Notes under the pieces: generated by a model
What the model saw: the letters and a program-made list of their open reading frames with translations, nothing else
The model's database searches: none
What the model was told of the DNA's origin: nothing
Position numbers and translations under genes: made by a program
Part shown: positions 52,460 to 61,377 of the stretch, piece after piece
How positions within the stretch are numbered: the first letter of the stretch is position 1
Layout of the letters: every line of letters starts with the position of its first letter
Source: an uncultured Lutibacter sp.
GTDB lineage: Bacteria > Bacteroidota > Bacteroidia > Flavobacteriales > Flavobacteriaceae
Assembly: GCF_947493565.1 (NCBI RefSeq)
Contig: NZ_CANLRG010000002.1
Coordinates: 124,001-188,000 of the forward strand
Length of the DNA: 64,000 nucleotides
Reading direction: 5' to 3'

Positions 52460-54742
52460 TTAAAATTCTATTTCCTTTTCAATAATTTCTTCAACAGCAC
52501 CTTCTTTTGTTTTATTACAGTCTATCTCAATGTTTAACTCTTCAGGTTTTTCAAATTCATCTTTACTCACATTTAAGCTTGGATCTGCATACAATTTTTG
52601 ATAAAATAATGCCCAAATTGGCAATGCCATAGTAGCTCCTTGCCCTTTAGTTATTCCTGCAAAATGTGTGGCTCTATCTTCTCCACCTACCCAAACACCT
52701 GTAGCTAAATTAGGTACAATTCCCATAAACCAACCATCGGATTGATTTTGTGTTGTTCCTGTTTTACCTGCAATAGGATTGGTAAATTGGTAAGGATAGC
52801 CCGTTACTACATTATCTGGGTAATTCCCCCATTTACTACGCAAACGAATCCCTGATCCAGATTCTGTAACTCCTTCTAATAAATTTATAACTACATAAGC
52901 AGACTCTTCACTTAATACCTCTTTAGAGTTAGGTGCAAATTGTTCTAAAACTGTGCCATTTTTATCTTCAATTTTTAACAACATCATTGGTTCAACTTGC
53001 AACCCTTTATTGGCAAATGTTGCATAAGCGTTTACCATTTCATATAAGGATAAATCTACCGACCCTAAAGCAATTGCTGGTACCTCAGGAATTTCACTTT
53101 TAATCCCAGCACTTTTAGCTAAAGCCACAACAGTTTGTGGATGAACCATGTCAATTAATTGTGCTGTTACTACGTTAACAGAACCCGCTAGAGCTTCTTT
53201 TAAGGTTAATTCTCCTCCATAATCGTCAGTGGCGTTTTTTGGAGTCCAATCTTCTGGCATTCCGTACTTTTCTTTTGGAATAGTGTAAGGCGCGTTTGGT
53301 AACTTATAACAGGGTGATAATTTTAATTGATTGATTGCCGAAGCATATACAAATGGTTTAAATGTAGAGCCAACTTGTCTTTTTTGTTGTTTTACAGCAT
53401 CAAACTGAAAATGTTTGTAATTGATACCTCCTACCCAAGTTTTTATATGTCCTGTTTGAGGTTCGATAGACATTAACCCTGCTCTTAATATATGCTTGTA
53501 GTATCTTATAGAATCTTTTGGAGATAGTATGGTATCGATATCTCCTTTCCACGAAAATATTTTCATGTTTGTTTTTTCGTCAAAAGAAGCCCTGATCTCT
53601 TTTTCAGAAGCTCCATTTGCTTTCATTCTTCTCCAACGGTTTGAACGTTTCATTGCTTGTTCAATTGTTGAGGCTATCTGATGTTTATCAAGCTCATAAA
53701 AAGGAGCTGTTCTGTTACGTTTTTGTTCTTTAAAAAATACGCGTTGTAAATTTGCCATATGCTCTTGCATCGCTTCTTCGGCATATTGTTGCATTCGAGA
53801 ATCTATAGTAACATATATTTTAAGACCATCTCTGTGAATGTTGTATTCTGAGCCATCAGGTTTTGGATTTTTTTTAATCCAATCTTTCATAAAATCACGC
53901 AAATACTCTCTAAAATAAGTAGCATATCCATCACTATGTCCCTCTCTATTTATATTCAGGTCTAATCCTTTTTGCTGCAAAGAATCTTTTAATTTTTCAG
54001 TAATAAAATTATTTCTATGCATTTGACTCAATACTACATTTCTTCGATCTCTAACCAACTCTTCTCTTCTTAACGGATTAAAATATGAAGCATTTTTAAG
54101 CATCCCAACTAACATTGCAGATTCGGAAACGCTTAAATCTATTGGTTCCTTCCCAAAATAAATACGTGAAGCTGAACGAATACCTACAGCTAGATTTAAA
54201 AAGTCGTACTTATTCAAATACATCGTTAAAATTTCATGTTTCGTGTACTGACGCTCTAGACGAACCGCAATTACATATTCTTTGAATTTTTGAAGTATCC
54301 TTTCAGGCAAATTTTTAGATCCTTCTCCGTGAAATAATAATTTGGCTAATTGTTGTGTAATGGTACTACCTCCTCCTCCTTTACCCATTTTTGCAACAGC
54401 ACGCATTGTAGCTTTAAAATCTATTCCAGAATGCTCGTAAAAACGCTCGTCTTCAGTTGCAATAAGAGCCTCCACTAGGTTTTGAGGCAAGTCAGAGTAT
54501 TTTACAGGAGTACGGTTTTCAAATGCATATTTTCCTAGGGTTTTACCATCAATAGAAATGACTTCTGAAGCTAAGTTTTTTTCGGGATTTTCTAACTCTT
54601 CAAATGTGGGTAGTTTTCCAAAAACACCCCAAGACGCTAATAAAAATATTAAAATTAACGAAGCTGTTCCTCCTAAAACAACCATCCAAAACCATTTTAC
54701 ATATTTGTTAAATTGAGTGCTTGTAGTTTCTTTTTTTGTCAT
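52460..54742 (-). CDS. Penicillin-binding protein 1A (bifunctional class A PBP)
   Basis: This 760-residue protein has a single N-terminal transmembrane helix (about 17-38). The GT51 transglycosylase has its catalytic Glu97 in ATEDERFYEHSG and GGSTITQQLAKLLF. The transpeptidase has the nucleophile Ser459 in VGSTFKPF, the SVN motif in LAGSVNVVTAQ and KTGT in IAGKTGTTQNQSDGWF. It polymerises and cross-links peptidoglycan. Its start overlaps the gldH stop by four bases (ATGA-type coupling). Confidence 0.94.
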   Translation of the reverse strand: MTKKETTSTQFNKYVKWFWMVVLGGTASLILIFLLASWGVFGKLPTFEELENPEKNLASEVISIDGKTLGKYAFENRTPVKYSDLPQNLVEALIATEDERFYEHSGIDFKATMRAVAKMGKGGGGSTITQQLAKLLFHGEGSKNLPERILQKFKEYVIAVRLERQYTKHEILTMYLNKYDFLNLAVGIRSASRIYFGKEPIDLSVSESAMLVGMLKNASYFNPLRREELVRDRRNVVLSQMHRNNFITEKLKDSLQQKGLDLNINREGHSDGYATYFREYLRDFMKDWIKKNPKPDGSEYNIHRDGLKIYVTIDSRMQQYAEEAMQEHMANLQRVFFKEQKRNRTAPFYELDKHQIASTIEQAMKRSNRWRRMKANGASEKEIRASFDEKTNMKIFSWKGDIDTILSPKDSIRYYKHILRAGLMSIEPQTGHIKTWVGGINYKHFQFDAVKQQKRQVGSTFKPFVYASAINQLKLSPCYKLPNAPYTIPKEKYGMPEDWTPKNATDDYGGELTLKEALAGSVNVVTAQLIDMVHPQTVVALAKSAGIKSEIPEVPAIALGSVDLSLYEMVNAYATFANKGLQVEPMMLLKIEDKNGTVLEQFAPNSKEVLSEESAYVVINLLEGVTESGSGIRLRSKWGNYPDNVVTGYPYQFTNPIAGKTGTTQNQSDGWFMGIVPNLATGVWVGGEDRATHFAGITKGQGATMALPIWALFYQKLYADPSLNVSKDEFEKPEELNIEIDCNKTKEGAVEEIIEKEIEF

Positions 54743-55242
54743 TTTTTAACTTTTTCTATACTTAAACCTACATTTGTAATACCTTTTAAAGGTTCTTTTC
54801 CTTCAATATCTTGAATACTTCTTGTAGCTTGTTGAATCATAAATTTGTAATCTCCTTTTTCAGAAAATACTACATTTTCTTTATAAAAAAGTTTGTTTTC
54901 TTTAATATCTGTAAAACCAGAACCCAACCATTTTCCTGAAGCATCCGTCATTTCATATTCCAAAGTATCAACTACTTGAAAACCACTTGGAAATTCAATT
55001 TTAGTTATTAAAAACAATGAGCTAAACTCATAATCTTTATTATTTCTAATATTTATAAACACATTTTTAGATGAAATAGTATCTAGGTTTGGCACAATAA
55101 AATCTAGTTTAGCACCTGAAGGCCATTCATGATTATCAATAGATTGATATTGGTCAAATACCATGTTTGAATTACAAGAAATAAGCAGTAAGGCAATTAT
55201 AATACTACTTAATTGTTTACGAATTTTTAGTATTGTTTGCAC
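54739..55242 (-). CDS. gldH: Gliding motility lipoprotein GldH
   Basis: This 167-residue protein has a lipoprotein signal with Cys23 (LLISC) and the GldH core (VFDQYQSIDNHEWPSGAKLD, FINIRNNKDYEFSSLFLI, GKWLGSGFTDIKENKLFYK). It is required for gliding in Flavobacterium and is restricted to Bacteroidetes. The start is GTG at 55242, inside the last 26 bases of ricT; there is no ATG before residue 27 that would keep the signal peptide. It is followed by PBP1A with a four-base overlap. Confidence 0.9.
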   Translation of the reverse strand: MQTILKIRKQLSSIIIALLLISCNSNMVFDQYQSIDNHEWPSGAKLDFIVPNLDTISSKNVFINIRNNKDYEFSSLFLITKIEFPSGFQVVDTLEYEMTDASGKWLGSGFTDIKENKLFYKENVVFSEKGDYKFMIQQATRSIQDIEGKEPLKGITNVGLSIEKVKK

Positions 55243-56518
55243 TTTTTTTAGGAGGTCTTCGTTTTTTATTTCTATTTACTTTAGTCTTTGGTTGATTTCC
55301 ATCTACAGCCTCTTTTGCTTTTATAATATTTTTTTTAGGCTGATTTTTAGGAAGATTGGTATTTTGTTGATTTTTAGGCTTATTAATTCTATTTTTATTT
55401 TTGTTTTTTCTCTTCTTCTTTCTTTTTGGAATATCAAAACGAGTTAAGCTATCTTGGCCAACAACATTTTCAAAATCTGTTTTTGGATCTTCAATTAAAT
55501 CAACTTCATAATCTTCTAATGAAGAAATTTTTTCTTTATTATTATTTAAAGTAATAATTTCTTGAACCTGATCTAGGGTAAGTTTATACCATTTACTTCT
55601 ATTTTCTTTATAAGTATACCATAATAGGTTTTTGAAAATATCCATTTTAATAAAAACGGCATCTCCTTTCTCGGTTTTTAAAACAACATCTTGTTTAGGA
55701 AAATCAGTTAAAGCGTCTAAATAAGTATCTAGCTCATAATTTAAACAGCATTTTAATTTACCACATTGCCCTGCTAATTTTTGAGGGTTTAAAGATAATT
55801 GTTGATAACGAGCAGCTGTAGTATTTACTTTTCTTAAATCGGTTAACCAAGTTGAACAACATAACTCACGTCCACAAGAACCAACGCCTCCTAATCTAGC
55901 AGCTTCTTGACGCAAACCCACTTGTTTCATTTCAACACGAATGCTAAAAGCACTCGCTAAATCTCTAATTAACTGTCTAAAATCAACTCGTTCATCAGCT
56001 GTATAATAGAACGTAGCCTTATTTCCATCGCCTTGATACTCAACATCTGAAAGTTTCATTTTTAATCCTAAACGACTTAAAATTTCTCTTCCTCTATATT
56101 GTGTATCGTATTCTTTATCACGTGCAGCTTGCCAAATATCTATGTCTTTTTGAGTTGCTTTGCGGTATATTTTTTTTACGTCTTCACTATCAGCATCAAT
56201 TCCTTTTTTCTTCATTTGAATTTTTACCAATTCTCCTGTAAGCGAAACTGTACCAACATCGTGACCTGGATTTCCTTCTACAGCAACTACATCACCCATA
56301 GAAAGTTGTAAATTATCTACATTTTTATAAAAATGTTTTCTTCCATTTTTAAAACGAACCTCTACAATTCTCATTGGTTCTTGCCCTGTAGGTAAAGCCA
56401 TATTAGACAACCAATCAAAGACCGAAAGTTTATCACAGTCTCCTGTACCACAATTTCCGTTACTTTTACAACCTTTTGGAATTGTATTTATATCTGAAGA
56501 GCAACTATTACAGCTCAT
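55217..56518 (-). CDS. ricT: PSP1-domain protein RicT
   Basis: This 433-residue cytoplasmic protein has a Cys-rich N-terminus (MSCNSCSSDINTIPKGCKSN), a PSP1 domain (about 60-290) with conserved cysteines in GSCGRELCCSTWL and CGKLKCCLNYELD, and a very basic Lys/Asn/Pro C-terminal tail (about 370-433). RicT of Bacillus forms an Fe-S complex with RicA/RicF that affects RNase Y and development; that partner set is not visible here. First gene of the gldH/PBP1A operon. The basic tail is probably RNA-binding or disordered. Confidence 0.9.
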   Translation of the reverse strand: MSCNSCSSDINTIPKGCKSNGNCGTGDCDKLSVFDWLSNMALPTGQEPMRIVEVRFKNGRKHFYKNVDNLQLSMGDVVAVEGNPGHDVGTVSLTGELVKIQMKKKGIDADSEDVKKIYRKATQKDIDIWQAARDKEYDTQYRGREILSRLGLKMKLSDVEYQGDGNKATFYYTADERVDFRQLIRDLASAFSIRVEMKQVGLRQEAARLGGVGSCGRELCCSTWLTDLRKVNTTAARYQQLSLNPQKLAGQCGKLKCCLNYELDTYLDALTDFPKQDVVLKTEKGDAVFIKMDIFKNLLWYTYKENRSKWYKLTLDQVQEIITLNNNKEKISSLEDYEVDLIEDPKTDFENVVGQDSLTRFDIPKRKKKRKNKNKNRINKPKNQQNTNLPKNQPKKNIIKAKEAVDGNQPKTKVNRNKKRRPPKKSANNTKNS

Positions 56519-56632
56519 ATATTAAATCTATTTTATTTAAGTTAAGTAAAATTGAACCTGCAATTTTACAATCTTCACTAATTTGTAAAGATATAATTAA
56601 TATTACTAAAGTAAAACGTTTAAAATTGGATT

Positions 56633-56863
56633 TTAGGTTTGTTTTACATCAATAATTTTTACCGGACAAGCTTCCTTTGCTTTTAAACTTGCATCAAAAA
56701 TAGTTTCGTCTGATGATTTAATTGTGAAAAATCCTTTTTTTTCTTTAGAATGTAGTAATACTGATTTTCCGTCTTTTTTGGACATTTGAAATTGAGCAGG
56801 AGCTAATTCAACACAATAATTACAGCCAATACATTTAGCTCTTTGCAAGGTTATAATTACCAT
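56633..56863 (-). CDS. Single-cluster ferredoxin
   Basis: This 76-residue protein has the Fe-S pattern CIGCNYCVELAP (three cysteines with two-residue spacings) and a fourth cysteine in EACPVKII, so one [4Fe-4S] or [3Fe-4S] cluster is expected. It starts one base after the U32 hydroxylase stop and is certainly co-transcribed with it, which makes it a candidate electron donor for that enzyme. Length and motif fit the small Bacteroidetes ferredoxins. Confidence 0.88.
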   Translation of the reverse strand: MVIITLQRAKCIGCNYCVELAPAQFQMSKKDGKSVLLHSKEKKGFFTIKSSDETIFDASLKAKEACPVKIIDVKQT

Positions 56864-56864
56864 A

Positions 56865-58118
56865 TTAAGCCTCTACTTTATTTTCAACAATTTTATATAA
56901 TTTATCTGATGGACGGATTCTAAAATCTAATGGAATGGTGCACGAATCTCCTTTTTGAGCTTTTGTACCTTCAACATCATTTACATACATTTCTTTTACT
57001 TTCATTTCTTTAGCACCAGTGGTTGGTCCTGTTATTAAAATGGTATCTCCAATAGTAATATCGTAGGCTTCAATTTTAAACTCTCCAATATTAGACTTTG
57101 GGAAATAATGCATTCCTTTTCCTAGATATACTTTCTTTTGAGAGGCATGACTTCCAGAGCCCTTGCTCCACTCTCCTAATTGTTGCCCTAAATAATATCC
57201 ACTCCAAAATCCTCTATTATATACTTTTTCCAACTCTTGCATCCAAGTAATCACTTTTTCTTTGCTGTAAGTTCCTTCTTCAATACTATCAATAGCATCT
57301 CGGTAACATTTAATTACTTTAGCTACATATTCAGGAGCTCTACCTCTTCCTTCAATTTTTAACACTTTTACACCTGCATCTACAATTTCATTTAAAAAAT
57401 CGATGGTACATAAATCTTTTGGCGACATAATATACTCATTATCCAACTCCATTTCAACGCCGGTTTCTTGATCTATAACGGTATATTTTTTTCTGCAATT
57501 TTGTTTGCAAGCTCCTCTATTTGCAGAGGAATTATGATTATGCAAACTCATATAACATTTACCTGAAACAGCCATACATAAAGCCCCATGTCCAAAAATT
57601 TCAATTTCAACTAAGTTTCCTGCTGGTCCCCTAACATCATCTTTTACAATTTGTTCAGTAATTTTCTTTACCTGGCGCAAACTCAACTCTCTGCTCAACA
57701 CCATGGTATCTGCAAACATGGCATAAAACTTTACAGTTTCAATATTGGTAATATTTATTTGTGTTGAAATATGAATTTCCATTCCAATTTCTCTTGCCGT
57801 AGCTATTACTGCTTGATCCATCGCAATAACTGCTGTAATATTTGCGTCTTTTGCTTTTTGAATTAAGGTTTTTACTATTGATAAATCGTGGTCGTAAATA
57901 ATAGTATTTAAAGTAAGATAGGTTCTTACATTTTTAGCCTTACATCTATCAGAAATTTCTTTTAAATCATCTAACGTAAAGTTAATTGATGCTCTTGCTC
58001 TCATGTTTAATTGCTCAACACCAAAATAAATTGAATCTGCTCCATTGTCTAAAGCAGCTTGTAATGATTCAAAATTTCCGGCTGGAGCCATTAATTCTAT
58101 TTTTCCAGTAGTAGTCAT
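56865..58118 (-). CDS. U32 family protein, TrhP/RlhA-type RNA hydroxylation enzyme
   Basis: This 417-residue protein has the U32 TIM-barrel start ELMAPAGNFESLQAALDNGAD, the conserved Cys set in ALCMAVSGKCYMS and RGACKQNCRKKY (four likely Fe-S ligands), and KIEGRGRAPEYVAKVI. A C-terminal beta domain begins near residue 335. Although named peptidase U32, characterised homologues TrhP and RlhA hydroxylate tRNA wobble uridine or 23S rRNA; single-domain length favours TrhP. The frame is open to a TTG at 58178, but a promoter box (58136-58143) lies in that extension, so the ATG at 58118 is used. Confidence 0.87.
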   Translation of the reverse strand: MTTTGKIELMAPAGNFESLQAALDNGADSIYFGVEQLNMRARASINFTLDDLKEISDRCKAKNVRTYLTLNTIIYDHDLSIVKTLIQKAKDANITAVIAMDQAVIATAREIGMEIHISTQINITNIETVKFYAMFADTMVLSRELSLRQVKKITEQIVKDDVRGPAGNLVEIEIFGHGALCMAVSGKCYMSLHNHNSSANRGACKQNCRKKYTVIDQETGVEMELDNEYIMSPKDLCTIDFLNEIVDAGVKVLKIEGRGRAPEYVAKVIKCYRDAIDSIEEGTYSKEKVITWMQELEKVYNRGFWSGYYLGQQLGEWSKGSGSHASQKKVYLGKGMHYFPKSNIGEFKIEAYDITIGDTILITGPTTGAKEMKVKEMYVNDVEGTKAQKGDSCTIPLDFRIRPSDKLYKIVENKVEA

Positions 58119-58135
58119 TCTTTTTTGATTTTTTG

Positions 58136-58143
58136 CAAAATTA
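58136..58143 (-). promoter_or_regulatory. -7 box TAATTTTG of the U32/ferredoxin operon
   Basis: This exact minus-strand TAnnTTTG match, followed by C, lies 17 bases before the ATG at 58118. It excludes the longer frame starting at 58178. Confidence 0.52.
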
Positions 58144-58233
58144 CATTTTTTATGGTAAGTAATAGAATTCCAAAGCAATAATCGATTTAGAAATCCAAGT
58201 AATTATTTTTATTGATTAATAACACCTAGCTTT

Positions 58234-59577
58234 TTAATGAATTTTTTTTGATTTTTCAATTTTAGTCTTATTAAATTCATCAATATCTATACTATAAAGC
58301 GCTCTTGAAGGATAAAAGGAATAATTGGTTTTATTAAAACCTCCAAGAATATATAATTTATGATTGAAATAATAAAGTTTGGCTTCTTTCAAATTTAAAT
58401 CTATTGAGTATTGATTTAATACATTTGTTAAAATATTGAATGTTACTATTTTATCTGCATCAAAAATATAAATCATGTGTTCATAATTTGCCAAAGCCGG
58501 TTTACTAACTCCCTCAAACAATTCTCCTTCTTTTTTCCATTTTCCAGTAATTAAATTATACGATTCAATTGAACTCAATGGTACTTTATTATAGCCTCCT
58601 ATTAAATAAAATTTATCATTTACCAATACACCTTGAGCTTCTTTTGATACTGGCATGTTTCCTAAATGATACCAAAATCCAGAGTTAACTTCATATAAAT
58701 GTACTGTATTTGAATATTGTTTTACTCCAAGTTTATTTTTACTAATTGAACCTCCCATTACAATAATATTTCCTTTATAAACACAAGAAGCAAAGTCAAC
58801 TGCTTGATGAGGATTTGTATCATCAATTTTAATTTTATTTGTTTCTAGATTTAGAACTTCAATTTTATCATCTAAATATTCTCTTTTTTTACTTATTGAT
58901 GAACGTTTACCTCCTAGAATATAAAATTTATTATCAATTAAATGCGCATTATGATAGGCTCTTTCCCTAAACTTGATGTTCAATTTTTCCCATCTATTAT
59001 TATTTATATCATAACGTTGTATAGCTCCACTATAACTCTCCTTTGAAAAATTTACACCTTTCCGTAAAAAATCTTTAAAAGAAATTTCTGGATTAAACTC
59101 AATAAGTTTTTTAAATCTATCCTCTTCATAAGAAACATCTCCTCCAAAAACATAAATATGCTCATCTTTTAAAATTGATCCAAATGAATAAACCCCTTTT
59201 TTCATTTCAGCTAAGACATTGAATTTTATTGAAGGTTTTAAATTTATTTTATTTGAAACCTTTATTTCTTTAAGTGTATTAACATCTTTTAAAAGGTAGA
59301 TAGAATAATTATTTTTACTAGCTATAAAAGGGATTTCTAAAATACCATATGCAACATGTGAGAATCTAATAGTATCTGATTTAACAATTTTATATGGAAA
59401 TTTTAAGTGATAATTTCCTTTATGATTAGTTAAAGTGCCTCTATTTATACCTTTCATAAATACATGAACCCCTTCTATTGGTTTATTGGTTTGCGTATCT
59501 AAAACTGTACCTTCAATGTATTGAGAATAAGACCAAAAAGAGCTTAATAAAAAATATATAATTGTTGTTATCTTCAT
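58234..59577 (-). CDS. Secreted Kelch-repeat protein with carboxypeptidase-regulatory-like domain
   Basis: This 447-residue protein has a signal peptide (MKITTIIYFLLSSFWSYSQ) and a CarboxypepD_reg-like domain (about 20-105, IEGTVLDTQTNKPIEGVHVF). A Kelch-type beta-propeller (about 120-440) repeats Tyr/Phe-x-hydrophobic-Gly-Gly: IYVFGGDVS, FYILGGKRS, IIVMGGSIS, FYLIGGYNK and LYILGGFNK. There is no T9SS sorting domain. In-frame starts further upstream (ATG 59592, TTG 59601) would precede the signal peptide and are disfavoured. It is probably a periplasmic or surface protein that binds carbohydrate or protein; function unknown. Confidence 0.8.
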   Translation of the reverse strand: MKITTIIYFLLSSFWSYSQYIEGTVLDTQTNKPIEGVHVFMKGINRGTLTNHKGNYHLKFPYKIVKSDTIRFSHVAYGILEIPFIASKNNYSIYLLKDVNTLKEIKVSNKINLKPSIKFNVLAEMKKGVYSFGSILKDEHIYVFGGDVSYEEDRFKKLIEFNPEISFKDFLRKGVNFSKESYSGAIQRYDINNNRWEKLNIKFRERAYHNAHLIDNKFYILGGKRSSISKKREYLDDKIEVLNLETNKIKIDDTNPHQAVDFASCVYKGNIIVMGGSISKNKLGVKQYSNTVHLYEVNSGFWYHLGNMPVSKEAQGVLVNDKFYLIGGYNKVPLSSIESYNLITGKWKKEGELFEGVSKPALANYEHMIYIFDADKIVTFNILTNVLNQYSIDLNLKEAKLYYFNHKLYILGGFNKTNYSFYPSRALYSIDIDEFNKTKIEKSKKIH

Positions 59578-59662
59578 AAATATATTTACCATGGGTATCA
59601 AAAATCATACCTAACTAAATAATTAACAAACAGAAACTTGGTAGTAAATACAATATACTTAT

Positions 59663-59688
59663 TTAACAAAAAATTATTTATTTGTTAA
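59663..59688. repeat. Inverted repeat in the divergent region between the Kelch gene and asd
   Basis: TTAACAAA (59663-59670) and TTTGTTAA (59681-59688) form an eight-base-pair perfect inverted repeat with a ten-base spacer. It is about 85 bases upstream of either start. It could be an operator for a dimeric regulator or chance in AT-rich DNA. Confidence 0.3.
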
Positions 59689-59765
59689 TTTTCAAATATT
59701 TACACTTTATTGTTACATTTTTTTATAAAATTTGTAGCATTATTTTAAATCTAAAACAAAATTAA

Positions 59766-60755
59766 ATGAAAGTAGCTGTTGTAGGTGCTACCGGAATGGT
59801 AGGAAACGTAATGTTACAAGTTCTGGCAGAAAGAAATTTTCCAATTACTGAACTATTACTAGTAGCTTCAGAAAGATCTGTAGGGAAACAAGTATCATAT
59901 AAAGATAAAACATATACTGTTATTGGATTGCAAGATGCAGTTAATGCCAAACCTGATATTGCTTTATTTTCTGCTGGTGGAACAACTTCAGAACAATGGG
60001 CTCCAAAATTTGCTGAAGTTGGTTGTACCGTTGTAGACAACTCTTCTGCTTGGAGAATGGATTCAACTAAAAAATTAGTGGTGCCAGAAATTAACGGAAA
60101 TGTATTAACTAAAGAAGATAAAATTATTGCCAACCCAAATTGTTCAACAATTCAGTTAGTAATGGCATTGGCACCGTTACACAAAAAATATCGCATGAAA
60201 CGTGTAGTAATTTCAACCTACCAATCCGTTTCAGGAACAGGAGTAAAAGCCGTTCAACAATTAGAAAATGAAACAAAAGGTGTAAAAGGAGAAATGGCTT
60301 ATCATTATCCAATTAATAGAAATGCAATTCCACATTGTGATGTTTTTTTAGAAAATGGTTATACGAAAGAAGAAATGAAATTGGTTAAAGAACCTAAGAA
60401 AATTTTAGGTGATGATTCTTTTTCTGTAACTGCAACTGCAGTTCGTATCCCTACTGCTGGTGGGCATTCTGAAGCTGTAAATGTTCAGTTTGAAAAAGAT
60501 TTTGATTTGGCTGATGTTCGCAAATTATTAAGTGAAACCTCTGGAGTAATTGTACAAGATAATTTAGATACAAATACATATCCAATGCCAATATATGCCA
60601 ACAATAAAGATGAAGTATTTGTAGGTAGAATAAGGAGAGACGAATCGCAATCTAATACATTAAATATGTGGATTGTAGCAGACAACTTACGTAAAGGAGC
60701 TGCAACCAATACCATTCAAATTGCCGAATATTTAGTAGAAAATAATTTGGTTTAA
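59766..60755 (+). CDS. asd: Aspartate-semialdehyde dehydrogenase
   Basis: This 329-residue protein has the N-terminal NADP fold VAVVGATGMVGNVMLQVL, the catalytic Cys126 in IANPNCSTIQLVMAL, the SGTGVKAV block and the catalytic His in RIPTAGGHSEAVNVQ. It makes aspartate semialdehyde for lysine/diaminopimelate, threonine and methionine. The promoter is not a clean match; a one-base-stretched TATAAAATTTG lies at about 59725-59734. The gene ends in a terminator shared with trxA. Confidence 0.96.
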   Translation: MKVAVVGATGMVGNVMLQVLAERNFPITELLLVASERSVGKQVSYKDKTYTVIGLQDAVNAKPDIALFSAGGTTSEQWAPKFAEVGCTVVDNSSAWRMDSTKKLVVPEINGNVLTKEDKIIANPNCSTIQLVMALAPLHKKYRMKRVVISTYQSVSGTGVKAVQQLENETKGVKGEMAYHYPINRNAIPHCDVFLENGYTKEEMKLVKEPKKILGDDSFSVTATAVRIPTAGGHSEAVNVQFEKDFDLADVRKLLSETSGVIVQDNLDTNTYPMPIYANNKDEVFVGRIRRDESQSNTLNMWIVADNLRKGAATNTIQIAEYLVENNLV

Positions 60756-60763
60756 TTAAAACT

Positions 60764-60788
60764 AAAAAGCCGCACAATGTGCGGCTTT
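60764..60788. terminator. Bidirectional terminator between asd and trxA
   Basis: The 11-base arms AAAGCCGCACA and TGTGCGGCTTT form a near-continuous GC-rich hairpin. On the minus strand it ends in five U and serves trxA (stop 60810). On the plus strand the T run is interrupted (TTTGATTTT), so it is weaker for asd. Confidence 0.75.
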
Positions 60789-60809
60789 GATTTTGGGGTT
60801 TCTTGAGGT

Positions 60810-61169
60810 TTATTTTGAAACCGATAATACATCGTTTATTATTTGCTCTAGTTGATGTTTAGGCAACGCACCTTGAGCCATTTGCGGATCTGCATCTTTA
60901 GGAACAAATAACATAGAAGGAATACTTCTAATACCAAAAGCCGCAGCTAATTCTTGTTCTGCTTCAGTATCTACTTTATAAATATTTACTTTTCCTTCGT
61001 AATCATTACTTAATTCTTCTAAAACTGGAGCTATCATTTTACAAGGACCACACCAATCTGCATAAAAATCAATAATGCAAGGCAGTTCTCCTTCAAATTT
61101 CCACTCTTTATTTTTTTCGAAATTAAAAACCTTTTCTAAAAAAGTTTCTTTTGTTAATAATTCAGTCAT
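60810..61169 (-). CDS. trxA: Thioredoxin
   Basis: This 119-residue protein has the active site WCGPCK in IIDFYADWCGPCKMIAP, the cis-Pro in IRSIPSMLF and the normal thioredoxin length with a slightly extended N-terminus. It is a general disulfide reductant in the cytoplasm; no signal peptide is present. Single gene, convergent with asd. In the 208-base upstream region shared with the prolyl oligopeptidase gene, only a weak minus-strand box (TCACTTTG) is visible. Confidence 0.95.
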   Translation of the reverse strand: MTELLTKETFLEKVFNFEKNKEWKFEGELPCIIDFYADWCGPCKMIAPVLEELSNDYEGKVNIYKVDTEAEQELAAAFGIRSIPSMLFVPKDADPQMAQGALPKHQLEQIINDVLSVSK

Positions 61170-61347
61170 TTTAATATATTTTATAATTATATAGCAATTT
61201 TTATTCCGTTTTGTTTAGACGACAAAGTGACATAAAAACTTACATATTTAACGTAACAATAGTTACAGCTATTTATTAACTAAGTGCTTAATTCTTAAAA
61301 ATTTCCTAAATAAAATTTATACTAATTTCAAAGGCACTTTTTTTAAT

Positions 61348-61355
61348 TAAATTTG
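61348..61355 (+). promoter_or_regulatory. -7 box TAAATTTG of the prolyl oligopeptidase gene
   Basis: This exact TAnnTTTG match lies 22 bases before the ATG at 61378. Confidence 0.55.
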
Positions 61356-61377
61356 TTAGCAACTAAAAACAACTACA

